A stretch of 64,000 nucleotides of DNA from Streptomyces sp. NRRL WC-3742 (GTDB lineage: Bacteria > Actinomycetota > Actinomycetes > Streptomycetales > Streptomycetaceae), in contig NZ_JOCF01000037.1 in assembly GCF_000720635.1 (NCBI RefSeq), positions 62,001 to 126,000 of the forward strand, written 5' to 3'. Shown in pieces: positions 1 to 8,770 of this stretch (positions within the stretch are counted from its first letter, which is position 1; every line of letters starts with the position of its first letter). The notes beneath the pieces were generated by a model. The model was not told where the DNA came from. It searched no databases and saw nothing but the letters and a program-made list of their open reading frames with translations. The position numbers and the translations under genes are program-made.

Positions 1-957
1 CCGGTGGGCCAGCGAGACCGCGCCCGGTCTCGGCAGGCCGCTGCCGCCGCCGACGATCGCGGGCATCGTCGTGGAGTGGTGCGGGGCGCAGTAGGGCGCG
101 GTGTCGATCAGCGGGCGCCCGACCGGGAGCAGTCCGGCCACCGAGTGCACGGCGGTGACCTCCAGGGCCTCCTTCTGGGTCAGCGGCGGGAGCAGCGCGG
201 GCAGCCGCTCCGCCAGCATGGTCTTGCCCGCGCCCGGCGGGCCCTTGAGGTAGAGGTGGTGACCGCCGGCGGCGGCGATCTCCAGCGCGCGTCTGGCCTC
301 GTACTGGCCCGCCACGTCGGCCATGTCGAGGCGGGCGCGTTCCTCGCGCAGGCCCCGCACGCCGGCGCTGGGCAGCATCAGGCCGGCCATCAGCGGGTCC
401 GGCCGGCCCCGGCCGACCGGGTCGGGCGGCTCCTCCGGTACGGGCGTGCCGCTGAGCACGGCCACCAGTTCGCGCAGGCTGCGGACGCCGACGACGGTGA
501 TCCCGGGGACGAGCGAGGCTTCGGGCGCGGTCTGCTCGGCGACCACGACCCGCTCGTATCCGGCCTCGGCGGCGGCCAGCACCGAGGGCAGCACTCCTCG
601 GACGGGCCGGACCCGGCCGTCCAGCCCCAGCTCGCCGATGAGCAGCAGTTCGGCGATCGCGGACGGGTCGAGCCGCTCGGCGGCGGCCAGCACGGCGCAG
701 GCCACCGCGAGGTCGAAGCCGCTGCCGCTCTTGGGCACCGAGGCGGGGCTGAGGCCGACCGTCAGCTTGCGCTGCGGCCAGGCTTCGCCGCTGTTGCAGA
801 TCGCCGCCCGAACCCTGTCCCGGGCCTCGGTCAGCGCCTTGTCGGGCAGGCCGACCAGGGTGAACGCGGCCACCCCGGGCTCCAGATCGGCCTGGACCTC
901 GACGATCACCCCGTCGACGCCGACGAGCGCGACGGAACACGTGCGGGCGAAGGCCAT
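1..957 (-). CDS. YifB/ComM-type Mg-chelatase-like AAA+ ATPase, N-terminal part (truncated by window edge)
   Basis: First 319 codons of a YifB/ComM family protein; the reading frame runs off the left edge of the window without a stop. The N-terminal ~170 residues form the Lon-like fold usual for the family, and a Walker A motif GPPGAGKT sits near residue 238, followed by the family's HHSTTMPAIVGG stretch. In gamma-proteobacteria ComM is a hexameric branch-migration helicase used in natural transformation; its role in actinobacteria is not settled, so function here is inferred only from family. The ATG at 957-955 lies one base past the TGA of yraN, indicating translational coupling. Confidence 0.93.
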   Translation of the reverse strand, partial: MAFARTCSVALVGVDGVIVEVQADLEPGVAAFTLVGLPDKALTEARDRVRAAICNSGEAWPQRKLTVGLSPASVPKSGSGFDLAVACAVLAAAERLDPSAIAELLLIGELGLDGRVRPVRGVLPSVLAAAEAGYERVVVAEQTAPEASLVPGITVVGVRSLRELVAVLSGTPVPEEPPDPVGRGRPDPLMAGLMLPSAGVRGLREERARLDMADVAGQYEARRALEIAAAGGHHLYLKGPPGAGKTMLAERLPALLPPLTQKEALEVTAVHSVAGLLPVGRPLIDTAPYCAPHHSTTMPAIVGGGSGLPRPGAVSLAHR

Positions 958-958
958 C

Positions 959-1456
959 TCAGACCACCCCCCGCAGGTGGTCGACCAGGGCGGCACCCCG
1001 CGCCCTGTTGACGACCGCCACCAGGTCGATCCGCACGCCCCCGGGCGGGGCGGGCGGCCACCGCGGGTCGGCCGGCCCGGGGTCGTACCCGGGCCCGGCC
1101 AGCCGGGCGAAGTGCCCAGGCCAGCGTTCGGCGAGCCAGCGCTCGGCCAGGCGGCGCAGCCGGGCGGCCTTGGCCCGGTCGATGGCCTCGCCCGGCTGTT
1201 GGAAGCCCCGCTCGGAGCGGGTCTTCACCTCGCAGACCGCGACGGTGTCGCCGTCGAGGGCGACGATGTCCAGCTCGCCCTCGGCGCAGCGCCAGTTGCG
1301 GTCCAGGATGCGCAGCCCGTCCTCGGTGAGGCGGCGGGCTGCGACCCGCTCCCCGTAGCGGCCGAGCGCGAGGGTGTTGGAGACGCCGGTCCGGACGGCG
1401 TCTGTGGTGTCCGCGGTGTCTGCGGTGTCTGCGGTCTTCTCGATGGTGTTCTGCAC
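959..1456 (-). CDS. YraN family (UPF0102) endonuclease-like protein
   Basis: Small protein with the restriction-endonuclease-like core of the UPF0102/YraN family: after a low-complexity N-terminal tail come [13 protein letters not shown], then a [20 protein letters not shown] segment carrying the E-D-ExK residues of the PD-(D/E)XK fold. Two in-frame GTG starts exist at 1465 and 1456. A GGAGG box occupies 1469-1465, overlapping the first GTG but ideally spaced (8 nt) from the second, so I start at 1456 (165 aa). The tail contains four copies of a 9-bp unit (Thr-Ala-Asp-like). The gene is coupled to yifB downstream, the usual yraN-yifB (dprA) context. The substrate is unknown. Confidence 0.88.
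   Translation of the reverse strand: MQNTIEKTADTADTADTTDAVRTGVSNTLALGRYGERVAARRLTEDGLRILDRNWRCAEGELDIVALDGDTVAVCEVKTRSERGFQQPGEAIDRAKAARLRRLAERWLAERWPGHFARLAGPGYDPGPADPRWPPAPPGGVRIDLVAVVNRARGAALVDHLRGVV
1400..1435. repeat. Four tandem 9-bp units in the yraN 5' coding region
   Basis: Plus-strand units gtctgtggt, gtccgcggt, gtctgcggt, gtctgcggt follow each other exactly. They encode the ADT/TAD repeats in the non-conserved N-terminal tail of YraN, upstream of the conserved fold. In-frame slippage can change copy number without breaking the gene. Confidence 0.85.
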
Positions 1457-1553
1457 GGTGACCACCTCCGCGGAGGAGGCTGCACCGTGGTGCGCGCCGG
1501 AGCAGGGAATTACCGCTTCCCTGTGGATAACTCGGGCGCGTTGATATTGCTAT

Positions 1554-1569
1554 TCACCCTCAGGGGTGA
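1554..1569 (-). terminator. Weak hairpin between DUF2469 gene and yraN
   Basis: Six-bp stem TCACCC/GGGTGA with a 4-nt loop, downstream of the DUF2469 stop in minus-strand reading and followed by an AT-rich stretch. It is short, so it may not terminate. Confidence 0.3.
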
Positions 1570-1633
1570 CAGGCCCTCCAGAGGCCGAATTCCGCTGGAC
1601 AACGCGGCCGGATGTGGTTCAACGTCGGCGGCG

Positions 1634-1960
1634 TCAGTTCCCGAAGCCGGACTCGTCCGAGGGCAGCTCCAGGTCGCTCTTCGCGAGTTCCTCGATGTTC
1701 ACGTCCTTGAAGGTCAGCACCCGGACCTTGCGGACGAACCGGGCAGGCCGGTACATGTCCCAGACCCACGCATCCGCCATCGACACCTCGAAGAACACCT
1801 CGCCCTGGACCGAGTGCACCTGCAGCTCGTAGTCGTTGGTGAGGTAGAACCGTCGCTCGGTCTCGATCACGTACTTGAACAGGCCGACGACGTCCCGGTA
1901 CTCCCGGTAAAGCTTGAGCTCCATCTCGGTCTCGTACTTCTCGAGATCTTCGGCACTCAT
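1634..1960 (-). CDS. DUF2469 family protein
   Basis: A 108-residue acidic, highly conserved actinobacterial protein starting MSAEDLEKYETEMELKLYRE and rich in aromatic residues (MADAWVWDMYRPARF). Length and sequence match DUF2469, which regularly sits between the signal peptidase region and yraN/yifB in actinobacteria. No catalytic motif, signal peptide or membrane segment is visible and no function is established. The ATG is preceded by GAGGGG. Confidence 0.9.
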   Translation of the reverse strand: MSAEDLEKYETEMELKLYREYRDVVGLFKYVIETERRFYLTNDYELQVHSVQGEVFFEVSMADAWVWDMYRPARFVRKVRVLTFKDVNIEELAKSDLELPSDESGFGN

Positions 1961-2016
1961 CCAGGCGTCCCCTCAACTCGTCAACGTCCACCCATTGTGG
2001 ACCAACGCACCCACGC

Positions 2017-2490
2017 TCAGAGCCGTACCGGATCGACCGGCGGGCCCTCGGCCAGCAGCCGGGCCAGGAAGTCCGCCAGTCCGGCCGGATAGACCGTCTC
2101 GGCGGTCGCCCTGAGCTCGTCGACCGTCCACCAGCGCGCGCCGAGCAGAACGGCGTGCTCGTCCTCGGTCATGCCCGAGTGGTCCAGCTCCGTCCGCGCC
2201 GTCCGGGCCAGGTGGAACCACTGTTCCTGTTCGTACCGCTGCCCCTGATAGGAGAACGACACCGTGCCGTACGCCACCAAGGGCCCGAAGGCCACTCCCC
2301 GCAAGCCCGTCTCCTCGACGAGCTCCCGCTCGGCGGCCTCCCGGAAGCCCTCCCCGGGCTCCAAGCCGCCGCCGGGCGTGAACCACCACGTCTCGTCGGG
2401 CTCCGCCGGGTCCTGCCCCAGGAAGAGCAGGATGCGGTCCTGCCCGTCGAGCAGCAAGATCCGCGCGGCCTTCCGCCGTCGTGCCGTCAT
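2017..2490 (-). CDS. NUDIX hydrolase
   Basis: 157-residue single-domain protein. A complete Nudix box (Gx5Ex7REUxEExGU) runs from GGLEPGE through RELVEETGL at about residues 42-64, so it should hydrolyse a nucleoside diphosphate linked to another moiety using Mg2+. The substrate cannot be read from sequence; 8-oxo-dGTP-type house-cleaning (MutT-like) is only one option. The ATG at 2490 has AGGGA about 8 nt upstream. It follows sipZ, and in S. lividans sipZ was reported as the first gene of an operon with unrelated genes, which this arrangement matches. Confidence 0.92.
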   Translation of the reverse strand: MTARRRKAARILLLDGQDRILLFLGQDPAEPDETWWFTPGGGLEPGEGFREAAERELVEETGLRGVAFGPLVAYGTVSFSYQGQRYEQEQWFHLARTARTELDHSGMTEDEHAVLLGARWWTVDELRATAETVYPAGLADFLARLLAEGPPVDPVRL

Positions 2491-2644
2491 GGCGTCCCTG
2501 CACGCTCCTTCCGTCCGCGTGGGCGGCGCTCACGATCCTGCCACCCGGCGGGTGCCCGCGGGGCGATGTTCGCCACAGCGGCCGGAGCGGCGGGCCCGAT
2601 CGGGGGCGCCGCCGTCAGGGGTGCCCCGGTCAGGAGCACCGTGG

Positions 2645-3397
2645 TCAGGAGCGCCGCAGCCGGCGGGCCAGGCCCGCCACCCCGCCCGCCGCGCAGGTCA
2701 GGACGATCAGCGCCGCTCCGCCGACGGTCGCGTACGCGGCGGGCTCCAGCGGCCCGGGCGCGCCGGCGCTCGGGCCCGCGAGGCCGTCGAAGGCGGTGGT
2801 GCGGCGCAGCAGCGCCGTGCGGCCGAAGGGCATCACGGTGGCCTCGACCCTGGCCTCCACCCCGTCGGCCGGGACGGTCCCGCCGTCCACGTCCATGTGG
2901 GTGCGGGAGTCGAGCGAGCCCTCCCGGTTGTCACCGAGCAGGAACAGCCGCCCCTGGGGCACCGTGACGCTGAAGGAGTCGCCCTTGGGAGCCTGCTCGG
3001 CCAGGTAGGGCTCGTCCACCGGCTTGCCGTTGACGGTCAGCCGGTTGTCCTCCCTGGTGACGGCCACGGTGTCGCCGCCGACGGCGACGACGCGCTTGAC
3101 CATGAGCTGGCCGCCGGCCCACGCCTGGTCCCGGAAGACCACCACGTCACCCCGGCCGACCTCGCCGCCGCCGACCTTGCGGCCGAGCACGGTGTCCCCG
3201 ATCCGCAGGGTCGGGTGCATCGAGGCGGTGGGGATGTCGTACGGCCGGTAGTCCACCGCGATCAGGGCGAAGCCGCCGATCATCAGCACCAGCCCGAGCG
3301 CGATCGCCACGCCCTGGAGCACCGCCCACGCCCGGCGGGGCGAACGGGCGGGCGCCTCGGGGCGGTCGTCGGCCGTCTGGTCCACGACACTGCTCAT
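2645..3397 (-). CDS. sipZ: Type I signal peptidase (SipZ position)
   Basis: Membrane-bound serine protease that removes signal peptides from exported pre-proteins. An N-terminal membrane segment (~residues 26-48, VLQGVAIALGLVLMIGG...) is followed by the catalytic Ser in PTASMHPTL, the catalytic Lys in MVKRVVAVGGDTV and box E GDNREGSLDSRTH; a second hydrophobic helix lies at the C-terminus. I start at the ATG at 3397 (250 aa, upstream GAGGTGGG) rather than the longer open frame. It is the fourth of four adjacent signal peptidases. A long inverted repeat at 3465-3509 separates it from sipY, suggesting its own transcription unit with the NUDIX gene. The symbol is assigned by position relative to S. 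lividans. Confidence 0.92.
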   Translation of the reverse strand: MSSVVDQTADDRPEAPARSPRRAWAVLQGVAIALGLVLMIGGFALIAVDYRPYDIPTASMHPTLRIGDTVLGRKVGGGEVGRGDVVVFRDQAWAGGQLMVKRVVAVGGDTVAVTREDNRLTVNGKPVDEPYLAEQAPKGDSFSVTVPQGRLFLLGDNREGSLDSRTHMDVDGGTVPADGVEARVEATVMPFGRTALLRRTTAFDGLAGPSAGAPGPLEPAAYATVGGAALIVLTCAAGGVAGLARRLRRS

Positions 3398-3464
3398 CGA
3401 CACCCACCTCTGACCGACCGGAGAACCCCACTGGCGCGCCGGGGGCACGGACGGAGAAGCCGGC

Positions 3465-3509
3465 GGGCCGTGGCACGTCCGAGCAGATTACTCGTCGGTA
3501 CCACGGCCC
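3465..3509 (-). terminator. Inverted repeat between sipY and sipZ
   Basis: Nine-bp arms GGGCCGTGG/CCACGGCCC enclose a second small dyad CGAG-N7-CTCG at 3480-3494. It lies after the sipY stop and before sipZ. There is no U-tract, so it could be a terminator, an attenuator or a processing site. Position agrees with the reported split of sip genes into sipWXY and a sipZ-led operon in S. lividans. Confidence 0.45.
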
Positions 3510-3551
3510 GCGCAAGAGCCGGGGAGAACCCATTCGACCCCGGGTCCGGCC

Positions 3552-4595
3552 TCAGGACTCCTTGCGGCGCTGCGCCCGCGCCCGGGTCCGACGCACCAGC
3601 GGGACCAGCGCGATCGCGCCCACCGTGGCGAGAGCCGGGGGCGCGGCCGGGCCGGTCGCCGCCGCCAGGCCCTTCTGGTCGAAGGTGTCCGGCACCGGGA
3701 GCGTCGACCAGTGGGAGACGGGCCAGGCCACCACGAAGGCGCGCCCGATCACGTTGTCCACGGGAACGGTCCCGCCGCCGGGCTGGTCCTGGTGGTAGCG
3801 GGAGTCGAGCGAGTTGGAGCGGTGGTCGCCCATCACCCAGATCCGACCCTTGGGCACCTTCACCGGCGGGAACGGCATCGTCCCGCAGGCGGGGTTGCCC
3901 TGGAAGACGTACGGCTCGTCGAGCGCCACTCCGTTGACCTTCAGCGGCCCGTTGCCGTCGCACTCCACGGTGTCCCCGCCGACGGCGACGACGCGCTTGA
4001 TGAGGTCCTTCTCGTTGGCGGACGGCATCAGGCCGACGAAGCTCAGCACGTCCTGGACGCCCCGGACGAAGGAGTTGTCGCTCTGCTGGGCCGGCTCGTC
4101 GCCCAGCCAGCCGCCCGGGTCGTGGAACACCACGACCTCTCCGCGCTCGGGCTCGGCCCCGAACCAGGGGGTGAGCTTGTCCACCAGGACGCGGTCCCCG
4201 ACCTGGAGCGTGTTCTGCATCGACTCTGACGGAATGGAGAACGCCTGGACGAAGAAGGTCTTGATCACCAGTGCGAGGACCAGTGCGATGCCGACCAGGA
4301 TCGGCAGTTCCTTCCAGAAGGAACGCGGCTTGCGCGGCTTGGCCGCCTCCTCCGGTTCCGGGTCGGAGCCGGATCCCGAGTCACCCGCGGGCGCGGCCGC
4401 CGGTTCGGGGTGCTCCCGGGAGCCCTCCGCGCCGTCACCGTGCTCGCCGTGCTCGCCGTGCTCGTCCGCGGTCTGGGCCGCCTGGTCCTCGGCCGCGGCC
4501 GAGGGCGCAGCGGACTCGGCGGACCGGGCCGCCCGGCGGCCGGAGCCCTCCGGCTCGCCGGCGCCTGATCGGGCGCCGATCACCACATCCCCCAC
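3552..4595 (-). CDS. sipY: Type I signal peptidase (SipY position)
   Basis: 347-residue signal peptidase with a long acidic, low-complexity cytoplasmic tail (~residues 1-100, including an EHG triplet repeat) before the first membrane helix (ILVGIALVLALVIKTFF). Catalytic Ser is in IPSESMQNTL, catalytic Lys in LIKRVVAVGGDTV, and box E reads GDHRSNSLDSRYH. A C-terminal helix (ALATVGAIALVPLV) precedes basic residues. The GTG at 4595 has GGGAGGAG 5 nt upstream, preferable to the longer open frame starting at 4640. The 239-bp gap to sipX contains a small hairpin (4735-4753), so expression may be partly separate. In S. lividans SipY was the main contributor to pre-protein processing. Confidence 0.92.
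   Translation of the reverse strand: MGDVVIGARSGAGEPEGSGRRAARSAESAAPSAAAEDQAAQTADEHGEHGEHGDGAEGSREHPEPAAAPAGDSGSGSDPEPEEAAKPRKPRSFWKELPILVGIALVLALVIKTFFVQAFSIPSESMQNTLQVGDRVLVDKLTPWFGAEPERGEVVVFHDPGGWLGDEPAQQSDNSFVRGVQDVLSFVGLMPSANEKDLIKRVVAVGGDTVECDGNGPLKVNGVALDEPYVFQGNPACGTMPFPPVKVPKGRIWVMGDHRSNSLDSRYHQDQPGGGTVPVDNVIGRAFVVAWPVSHWSTLPVPDTFDQKGLAAATGPAAPPALATVGAIALVPLVRRTRARAQRRKES
4440..4466. repeat. Three tandem 9-bp units in sipY tail
   Basis: Plus-strand gtgctcgcc, gtgctcgcc, gtgctcgtc in tandem, encoding the EHG repeats of the cytoplasmic tail of SipY. They lie outside the conserved catalytic domain. Confidence 0.85.
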
Positions 4596-4834
4596 AACGT
4601 CTCCTCCCAGCTGTGCGGACGCCCGCGCGCCCGCTCTCACAGTGCCGCACAGCGGGCACCACGCTCGCCATGGCCATGAACGCCTCAGGGCTGCCCACGA
4701 CAGGCTCCCCCGACACCAACACGGCCCGGTCGTACGGCCGGTACCTCCGGCCGCACCTGCACTTCTCTATCACTCCGAGGCAACCGACTCGCGTTCCCAC
4801 ACGCGCCGTCCGGACGCCCCGCCGCCGGCGCGGC

Positions 4835-5785
4835 TCACTCCGGGGGCCTGCGCGGCCGCCGTACGACGAGCGGAAGGATGCCCAACACCCCCATAACGAG
4901 CGGAGGTTCCATCGGAAGCGGTCCAACGGCCATCGATTCCGGCCCAGTTCCGCGGGCCTGCGAAGTCCGCGCAAGAGAGGAGAGTGAACCCGGTTCATCG
5001 AGTTGATGCAACCGATCCAGCGGCCAGGTGATCGCGAACGCGCGTCCGACCACGCCGCTCAGCGGGATGGTCCCCTGGCCCGGATTGCCCATGTGGAAAC
5101 GGGAGTCGGCGGAGACGTCCCGGTGGTCGCCCATGACCCAGAGCCGCCCCTGCGGCACCTTCACCTTGAACGGCTGCCGGGAGGGCGGGTTCCCGGCGGC
5201 GAGGTACGTCTCGTGCACCGGCGTGCCGTTGACGCTCAGCCGCCCCTGCGCGTCGCAGCACTCCACGGTGTCCCCGCCGACGCCGATCACACGCTTGATC
5301 AGGTCCTGCTCGCCGGCGGAGGGCATCAGCCCGACGTAGGCGAGGGCCTCCTTGGTGCCCGCCATCAGCGCGCCGTCGTGGGAGGGCCTGCGGTCCTCCT
5401 CCAGCCAGCCGCCCGGGTCCTTGAACACCACCACGTCGCCGCGCTGCGGCTCGGCCCCGAACCAGGGGGTGAACTTGTCCACCAGCACCCGGTCCCCGAC
5501 CTGGATGGTCTGCTCCATCGAGCCGGAGGGGATCACGAACACCTGGATCATGAAGGTCTTCATCACCAGCGCCACCACCAGGGCCACCAGGATGATCAGC
5601 GGGAACTCGCGCACCAGCGAGCGCCTGCGGCGCCGTGCGGCCCGGCGGGCGCTGCGACGGCGCTCGGCCCTGCCCCGTACGGGCGCGGCCTGGTCCTCGG
5701 CGCTGCGCCCGCGCCGTTCGTCACCCTGCTCACCCCGGCCCCCTGCGGGCCGGTCGGCCAGGCGTCCTCTACCTCTGCTCCCCAT
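4835..5785 (-). CDS. sipX: Type I signal peptidase (SipX position)
   Basis: 316-residue signal peptidase. A very basic Arg/Ala-rich cytoplasmic tail precedes the membrane helix PLIILVALVVALVMKTFMI; then the Ser in IPSGSMEQTI, the Lys in LIKRVIGVGGDTV with an adjacent CC pair, and box E GDHRDVSADSRFH. A hydrophobic C-terminal helix (VMGVLGILPLVV) ends in RRPRRPPE, a typical stop-transfer. Starts at ATG 5785 or GTG 5791 are possible; both overlap the sipW stop (5769-5771), indicating coupled translation. Box E has Ala where the sister enzymes have Leu or Arg after the first Ser (SADSR). Confidence 0.91.
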   Translation of the reverse strand: MGSRGRGRLADRPAGGRGEQGDERRGRSAEDQAAPVRGRAERRRSARRAARRRRRSLVREFPLIILVALVVALVMKTFMIQVFVIPSGSMEQTIQVGDRVLVDKFTPWFGAEPQRGDVVVFKDPGGWLEEDRRPSHDGALMAGTKEALAYVGLMPSAGEQDLIKRVIGVGGDTVECCDAQGRLSVNGTPVHETYLAAGNPPSRQPFKVKVPQGRLWVMGDHRDVSADSRFHMGNPGQGTIPLSGVVGRAFAITWPLDRLHQLDEPGSLSSLARTSQARGTGPESMAVGPLPMEPPLVMGVLGILPLVVRRPRRPPE

Positions 5786-6677
5786 GACCACCCGTCCCCG
5801 CGATCGCGGCGAAGGCGGCGGGGCGGTCCAGGCTCGTCCAGCGGGAGAACGGGTAGACGACCCAGTCGGCCCGGCCGACCACCTTGTCCTCGGGCACGAA
5901 GCCGCCGCCGGGCTGGCCGAGGTGGTCGCGCGAGTCGCGGGAGGCGCTGCGGTGGTCCCCCATCACCCACAGCTCCCCGCTCGGTACCAGCACGTCGAAG
6001 GCGACGGCGGACGGGGCGTCGCCGGGGGTCAGGTACGAGGACTCGTCCAGCGGCACGCCGTTGACGGTGATCGGCAGGCCCGGGCCCTTGCACGTCACCC
6101 GGTCCCCGCCGACGCCGATCACGCGCTTGACGTAGACCGTGTTCCCGGCCGGGACGATCCCCAGGTCCCGCCCCAGCGAGCGGAGTTCGTCCATGGCGCC
6201 GGGCGGCTCCTCGGGCTCCCGGATGAAGGAGCCGGTGCCGTCGAAGACGACGACGTCCCCCCGCTCGGGGTGGTCGCCGAAGGCGTAGGCGAGCTGGTTG
6301 GCGACGATCCGGTCGCCGGGGCGCAGGCCCTCCTCCATGGAACCGGAGGGCACCGAGTACGGGCGCGCGACGAAGGCGTTGACGAGCAGCAGGGCCAGCA
6401 GGCAGATCCCGGCCAGCATCAGCAGGTCCCACCCGCGCGAGCGGCCGGGAGCCTCCTCGGGCTCCTCCTCGGAAGCCCCGGCCACCTCAGCAGCCTCGGC
6501 AACCTCAGCGCTCTCCGGGCTCTCCGGGCTCTCCGAGATCCCGGAGCCTTCGGCACTCCCAGCGCTCCCAACGCCCCCGGCCTCCGGAGGCGAAACGACC
6601 GCGGACCGCGACAGCGGCTCCGCACCGGTGGGTGCTGGAGTGCCGTCGCGGTCCGCGGGTGGCTCGTGCGTGCTCAT
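5769..6677 (-). CDS. sipW: Type I signal peptidase (SipW position)
   Basis: 302-residue signal peptidase, the first of the tandem array and directly downstream of rplS. The acidic N-terminal tail (~95 residues, with ESPESPES repeats) leads into helix LLMLAGICLLALLLVNAFVA; Ser is in VPSGSMEEGL, Lys in VYVKRVIGVGGDRV, and box E is GDHRSASRDSRDH. Unlike the other three it lacks a clear C-terminal membrane helix, the same difference described for SipW of S. lividans. The ATG at 6677 follows rplS by 74 bp. The stop overlaps the sipX start. Confidence 0.92.
   Translation of the reverse strand: MSTHEPPADRDGTPAPTGAEPLSRSAVVSPPEAGGVGSAGSAEGSGISESPESPESAEVAEAAEVAGASEEEPEEAPGRSRGWDLLMLAGICLLALLLVNAFVARPYSVPSGSMEEGLRPGDRIVANQLAYAFGDHPERGDVVVFDGTGSFIREPEEPPGAMDELRSLGRDLGIVPAGNTVYVKRVIGVGGDRVTCKGPGLPITVNGVPLDESSYLTPGDAPSAVAFDVLVPSGELWVMGDHRSASRDSRDHLGQPGGGFVPEDKVVGRADWVVYPFSRWTSLDRPAAFAAIAGTGGHGEQR
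6511..6537. repeat. Three tandem 9-bp units in sipW tail
   Basis: Plus-strand ctctccggg, ctctccggg, ctctccgag, encoding the PES repeats of the cytoplasmic tail of SipW. Confidence 0.85.
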
Positions 6678-6751
6678 CGGGGGCTGAGCTTACCTTGCGG
6701 TGGCCCCGCCGCCCGATCGCTCCGATCCCCGGACGAACCGGGGCCGGGAGA

Positions 6752-7102
6752 TCACGCGTCGCGCTTCTCCTTGATCTTCGCGGCCTTGCCGCGCAGGTCA
6801 CGCAGGTAGTACAGCTTGGCGCGGCGAACCGCACCGCGGGTCACGACCTCGATCTTCTCGACGACCGGGGTGTGCACCGGGAAGGTGCGCTCCACGCCGA
6901 CGTTGAAGCTGACCTTGCGAACGGTGAAGGTCTCACCGATGCCGGCGCCGTGGCGGCGGATGACGACGCCCTGGAAGACCTGGACACGGGAGCGGTTGCC
7001 CTCGATGACCCGGACGTGGACCTTCAGGGTGTCACCGGCGCGGAAGGCCGGAATGTCGGTGCGCAGCGAGGCCGCGTCGACAGCAGCGAGCTTGTTGCTC
7101 AT
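6752..7102 (-). CDS. rplS: 50S ribosomal protein L19
   Basis: L19 sits at the 30S-50S interface. The 116-residue product [20 protein letters not shown]... contains the family core [19 protein letters not shown] and [21 protein letters not shown] use the ATG at 7102, which has GGAGAG 6 nt upstream and gives the normal length; an ATG at 7114 lacks a good site. It lies between trmD and sipW. The 154-bp leader from trmD contains two GC hairpins, so it may have its own transcriptional control. Confidence 0.97.
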   Translation of the reverse strand: MSNKLAAVDAASLRTDIPAFRAGDTLKVHVRVIEGNRSRVQVFQGVVIRRHGAGIGETFTVRKVSFNVGVERTFPVHTPVVEKIEVVTRGAVRRAKLYYLRDLRGKAAKIKEKRDA

Positions 7103-7218
7103 GGTGCTCTCCATCGCAGGCGCCACGGGCCGCCCACGGAAGTTCGTCGCAATGGGGTCTGCTGCGGGTCGCATCGGCTGGCGGCGATCCCCCCGTGGCG
7201 GGGGCGCCGGTCCACGTA

Positions 7219-7235
7219 GCCCCTACGCGAGGGGC
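7219..7235 (-). terminator. Hairpin downstream of trmD / in rplS leader
   Basis: GCCCCT-ACGCG-AGGGGC stem-loop 22 bp after the trmD stop; a second C5/G5 hairpin follows at about 7190-7204. No U-tract is present. It could be a trmD terminator or a structured rplS leader. Confidence 0.4.
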
Positions 7236-7256
7236 CCAGCGACAGACAGCAGCTGC

Positions 7257-8129
7257 CTATTGTTCCACAGCACCGGCCGCGGACCGAAATCGGCCCAGCT
7301 CCTCGTCCCAGGCCAGTCCGAGCACGCTGAGCGCCTCGCGCTCCTTCTTGTCGAAGGAGCCGTACTGCCAGCGCTCGACCAGGTCGGGGCGGTTGGCCAG
7401 GGTGCGGGCGAACGCCTGCTCGCGCCGCCAGCGGGCGATCCGGCCGTGGTTGCCGCTGAGCAGCACGTCCGGCACCGTCCGCCCGCGCCACTCGGCGGGC
7501 TTGGTGTAGACCGGGCCCTCCAGCAGGTCGGCCATCGCGCCGGGCGCGAAGGAGTCGTCGCGGTGGGACTCGGCGTTGCCGAGCACGCCGGGCAGCAGCC
7601 GGGCGATCGCCTCGACCATCACCAGCACGGCGACCTCGCCGCCGGCCAGCACGTAGTCGCCGATCGACGCCTCGACCACCGGCATCCGGGTGGCCGCCTC
7701 CTCGATGACCCGCCGGTCGATGCCCTCGTACCGGGCCGGGGTGAACGCCAGCCAGGGGCGACCGGCCAGCTCCTGGGCCAGCTCCTGGGTGAACGGCCGC
7801 CCGCTCGGGGTGGGCACGACCAGGGTGGGCACCTCGCCCTCGGGGCCGCCGGCGAGCACCGCGTCCAGGGCCTCGCCCCACGGCTCGGGCTTCATCACCA
7901 TGCCGGGGCCGCCGCCGTACGGGCTGTCGTCGACGGTGCGGTGCACGTCGTGGGTCCACTCGCGCAGGTCGTGGACGTGCACGTCCAGCTGGCCGCGGGC
8001 GCGGGCCTTGCCGACCAGCGAGACGTCCAGCGGCTCCAGGTACTCGGGGAAGATCGTGACGACGTCGATCCGCATGCCCGACTGGACGGCGGACTGCGGC
8101 TGCTCCCCCACGGTCTCCTCGACGCTCAC
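7257..8129 (-). CDS. trmD: tRNA (guanine-N1-)-methyltransferase TrmD
   Basis: SPOUT-class enzyme making m1G37 in tRNA. The 290-residue product has [16 protein letters not shown] at about residue 19 and the trefoil-knot region [16 protein letters not shown]. The N-terminal extension before MRID is accepted because the GTG at 8129 overlaps the rimM stop (GTGA) and has GGAGGAG just upstream, a strong coupling signal; an internal start at the MRID ATG (8075) has no good ribosome-binding site. Operon neighbours rpsP-khpA-rimM-trmD-rplS are the classic set. Confidence 0.96.
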   Translation of the reverse strand: MSVEETVGEQPQSAVQSGMRIDVVTIFPEYLEPLDVSLVGKARARGQLDVHVHDLREWTHDVHRTVDDSPYGGGPGMVMKPEPWGEALDAVLAGGPEGEVPTLVVPTPSGRPFTQELAQELAGRPWLAFTPARYEGIDRRVIEEAATRMPVVEASIGDYVLAGGEVAVLVMVEAIARLLPGVLGNAESHRDDSFAPGAMADLLEGPVYTKPAEWRGRTVPDVLLSGNHGRIARWRREQAFARTLANRPDLVERWQYGSFDKKEREALSVLGLAWDEELGRFRSAAGAVEQ

Positions 8130-8728
8130 TCGGACTCCTCCGAAGCGTCCTGCGAGACAGCGTCCTCCGAGGCGCCGTCCTGCCCGTCGGCGTCCCGCGA
8201 GCCGGCGACCTCGGCCGACTCCGGATCGATCAGCCCGGCCGGCGGTGTGATCACGGCGCGCTGGTTCTCCAGGTCGATGATCGGCACGATCTGGGTGACG
8301 AAGGGCACCAGCACCTCCGTCCCGTCCGCCTTCTCCACGGTGAGCAGGTCCTGGTAGGGCAGGTGGACGACCTCGGTCAGCTCGCCCACGAGGGTGCCGT
8401 CCTGCAGCACCACGTCCAGGCCGATGAGCTGATGGTCGTAGTACTCCTCCGGGTCGTCCGGGCGCTCCTCCGGGTCGACCTCGGAGATGAGCAGGGTGCC
8501 CCGCAGCGCCTCCGCCGCGTTGCGGTCCTTGACGCCGGCGAAGCGCAGCAGCAGCCGCCCGCTGTGCACCCGGCCGGACTCGACGGTCAGCGGCCCGACC
8601 GACGCCGGGTCGGTCATGACGACGGCACCGGGGCCGAGCCGGAGCTCCGGCTCGTCGGTGCGGACCTCGACGCTGACGTCCCCCCTGATGCCGTGGGCAC
8701 GGCCGATCTTGCCGACGACGAGCTGCAC
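8126..8728 (-). CDS. rimM: Ribosome maturation factor RimM
   Basis: 200-residue 30S maturation factor that binds S19. N-terminal RimM domain starts [20 protein letters not shown]; a PRC-barrel follows ([21 protein letters not shown], then [13 protein letters not shown]). The ~35 acidic residues at the C-terminus (from [12 protein letters not shown]) are not part of the fold. GTG start at 8728 with AGGAG 10 nt upstream. It is preceded by a strong terminator-like hairpin (8825-8859) and a tandem repeat (8771-8810), so its expression may be reset relative to rpsP-khpA. Confidence 0.96.
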   Translation of the reverse strand: MQLVVGKIGRAHGIRGDVSVEVRTDEPELRLGPGAVVMTDPASVGPLTVESGRVHSGRLLLRFAGVKDRNAAEALRGTLLISEVDPEERPDDPEEYYDHQLIGLDVVLQDGTLVGELTEVVHLPYQDLLTVEKADGTEVLVPFVTQIVPIIDLENQRAVITPPAGLIDPESAEVAGSRDADGQDGASEDAVSQDASEESE

Positions 8729-8770
8729 GGTGATCGTTCTCCTGGAGTTCCTGGTGCCTGTACTGGCCGC

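Noticed and set aside
4..2092. Two long plus-strand frames at the left edge
   Set aside because: Antisense to yifB, yraN and DUF2469, which have recognisable domains and start signals.
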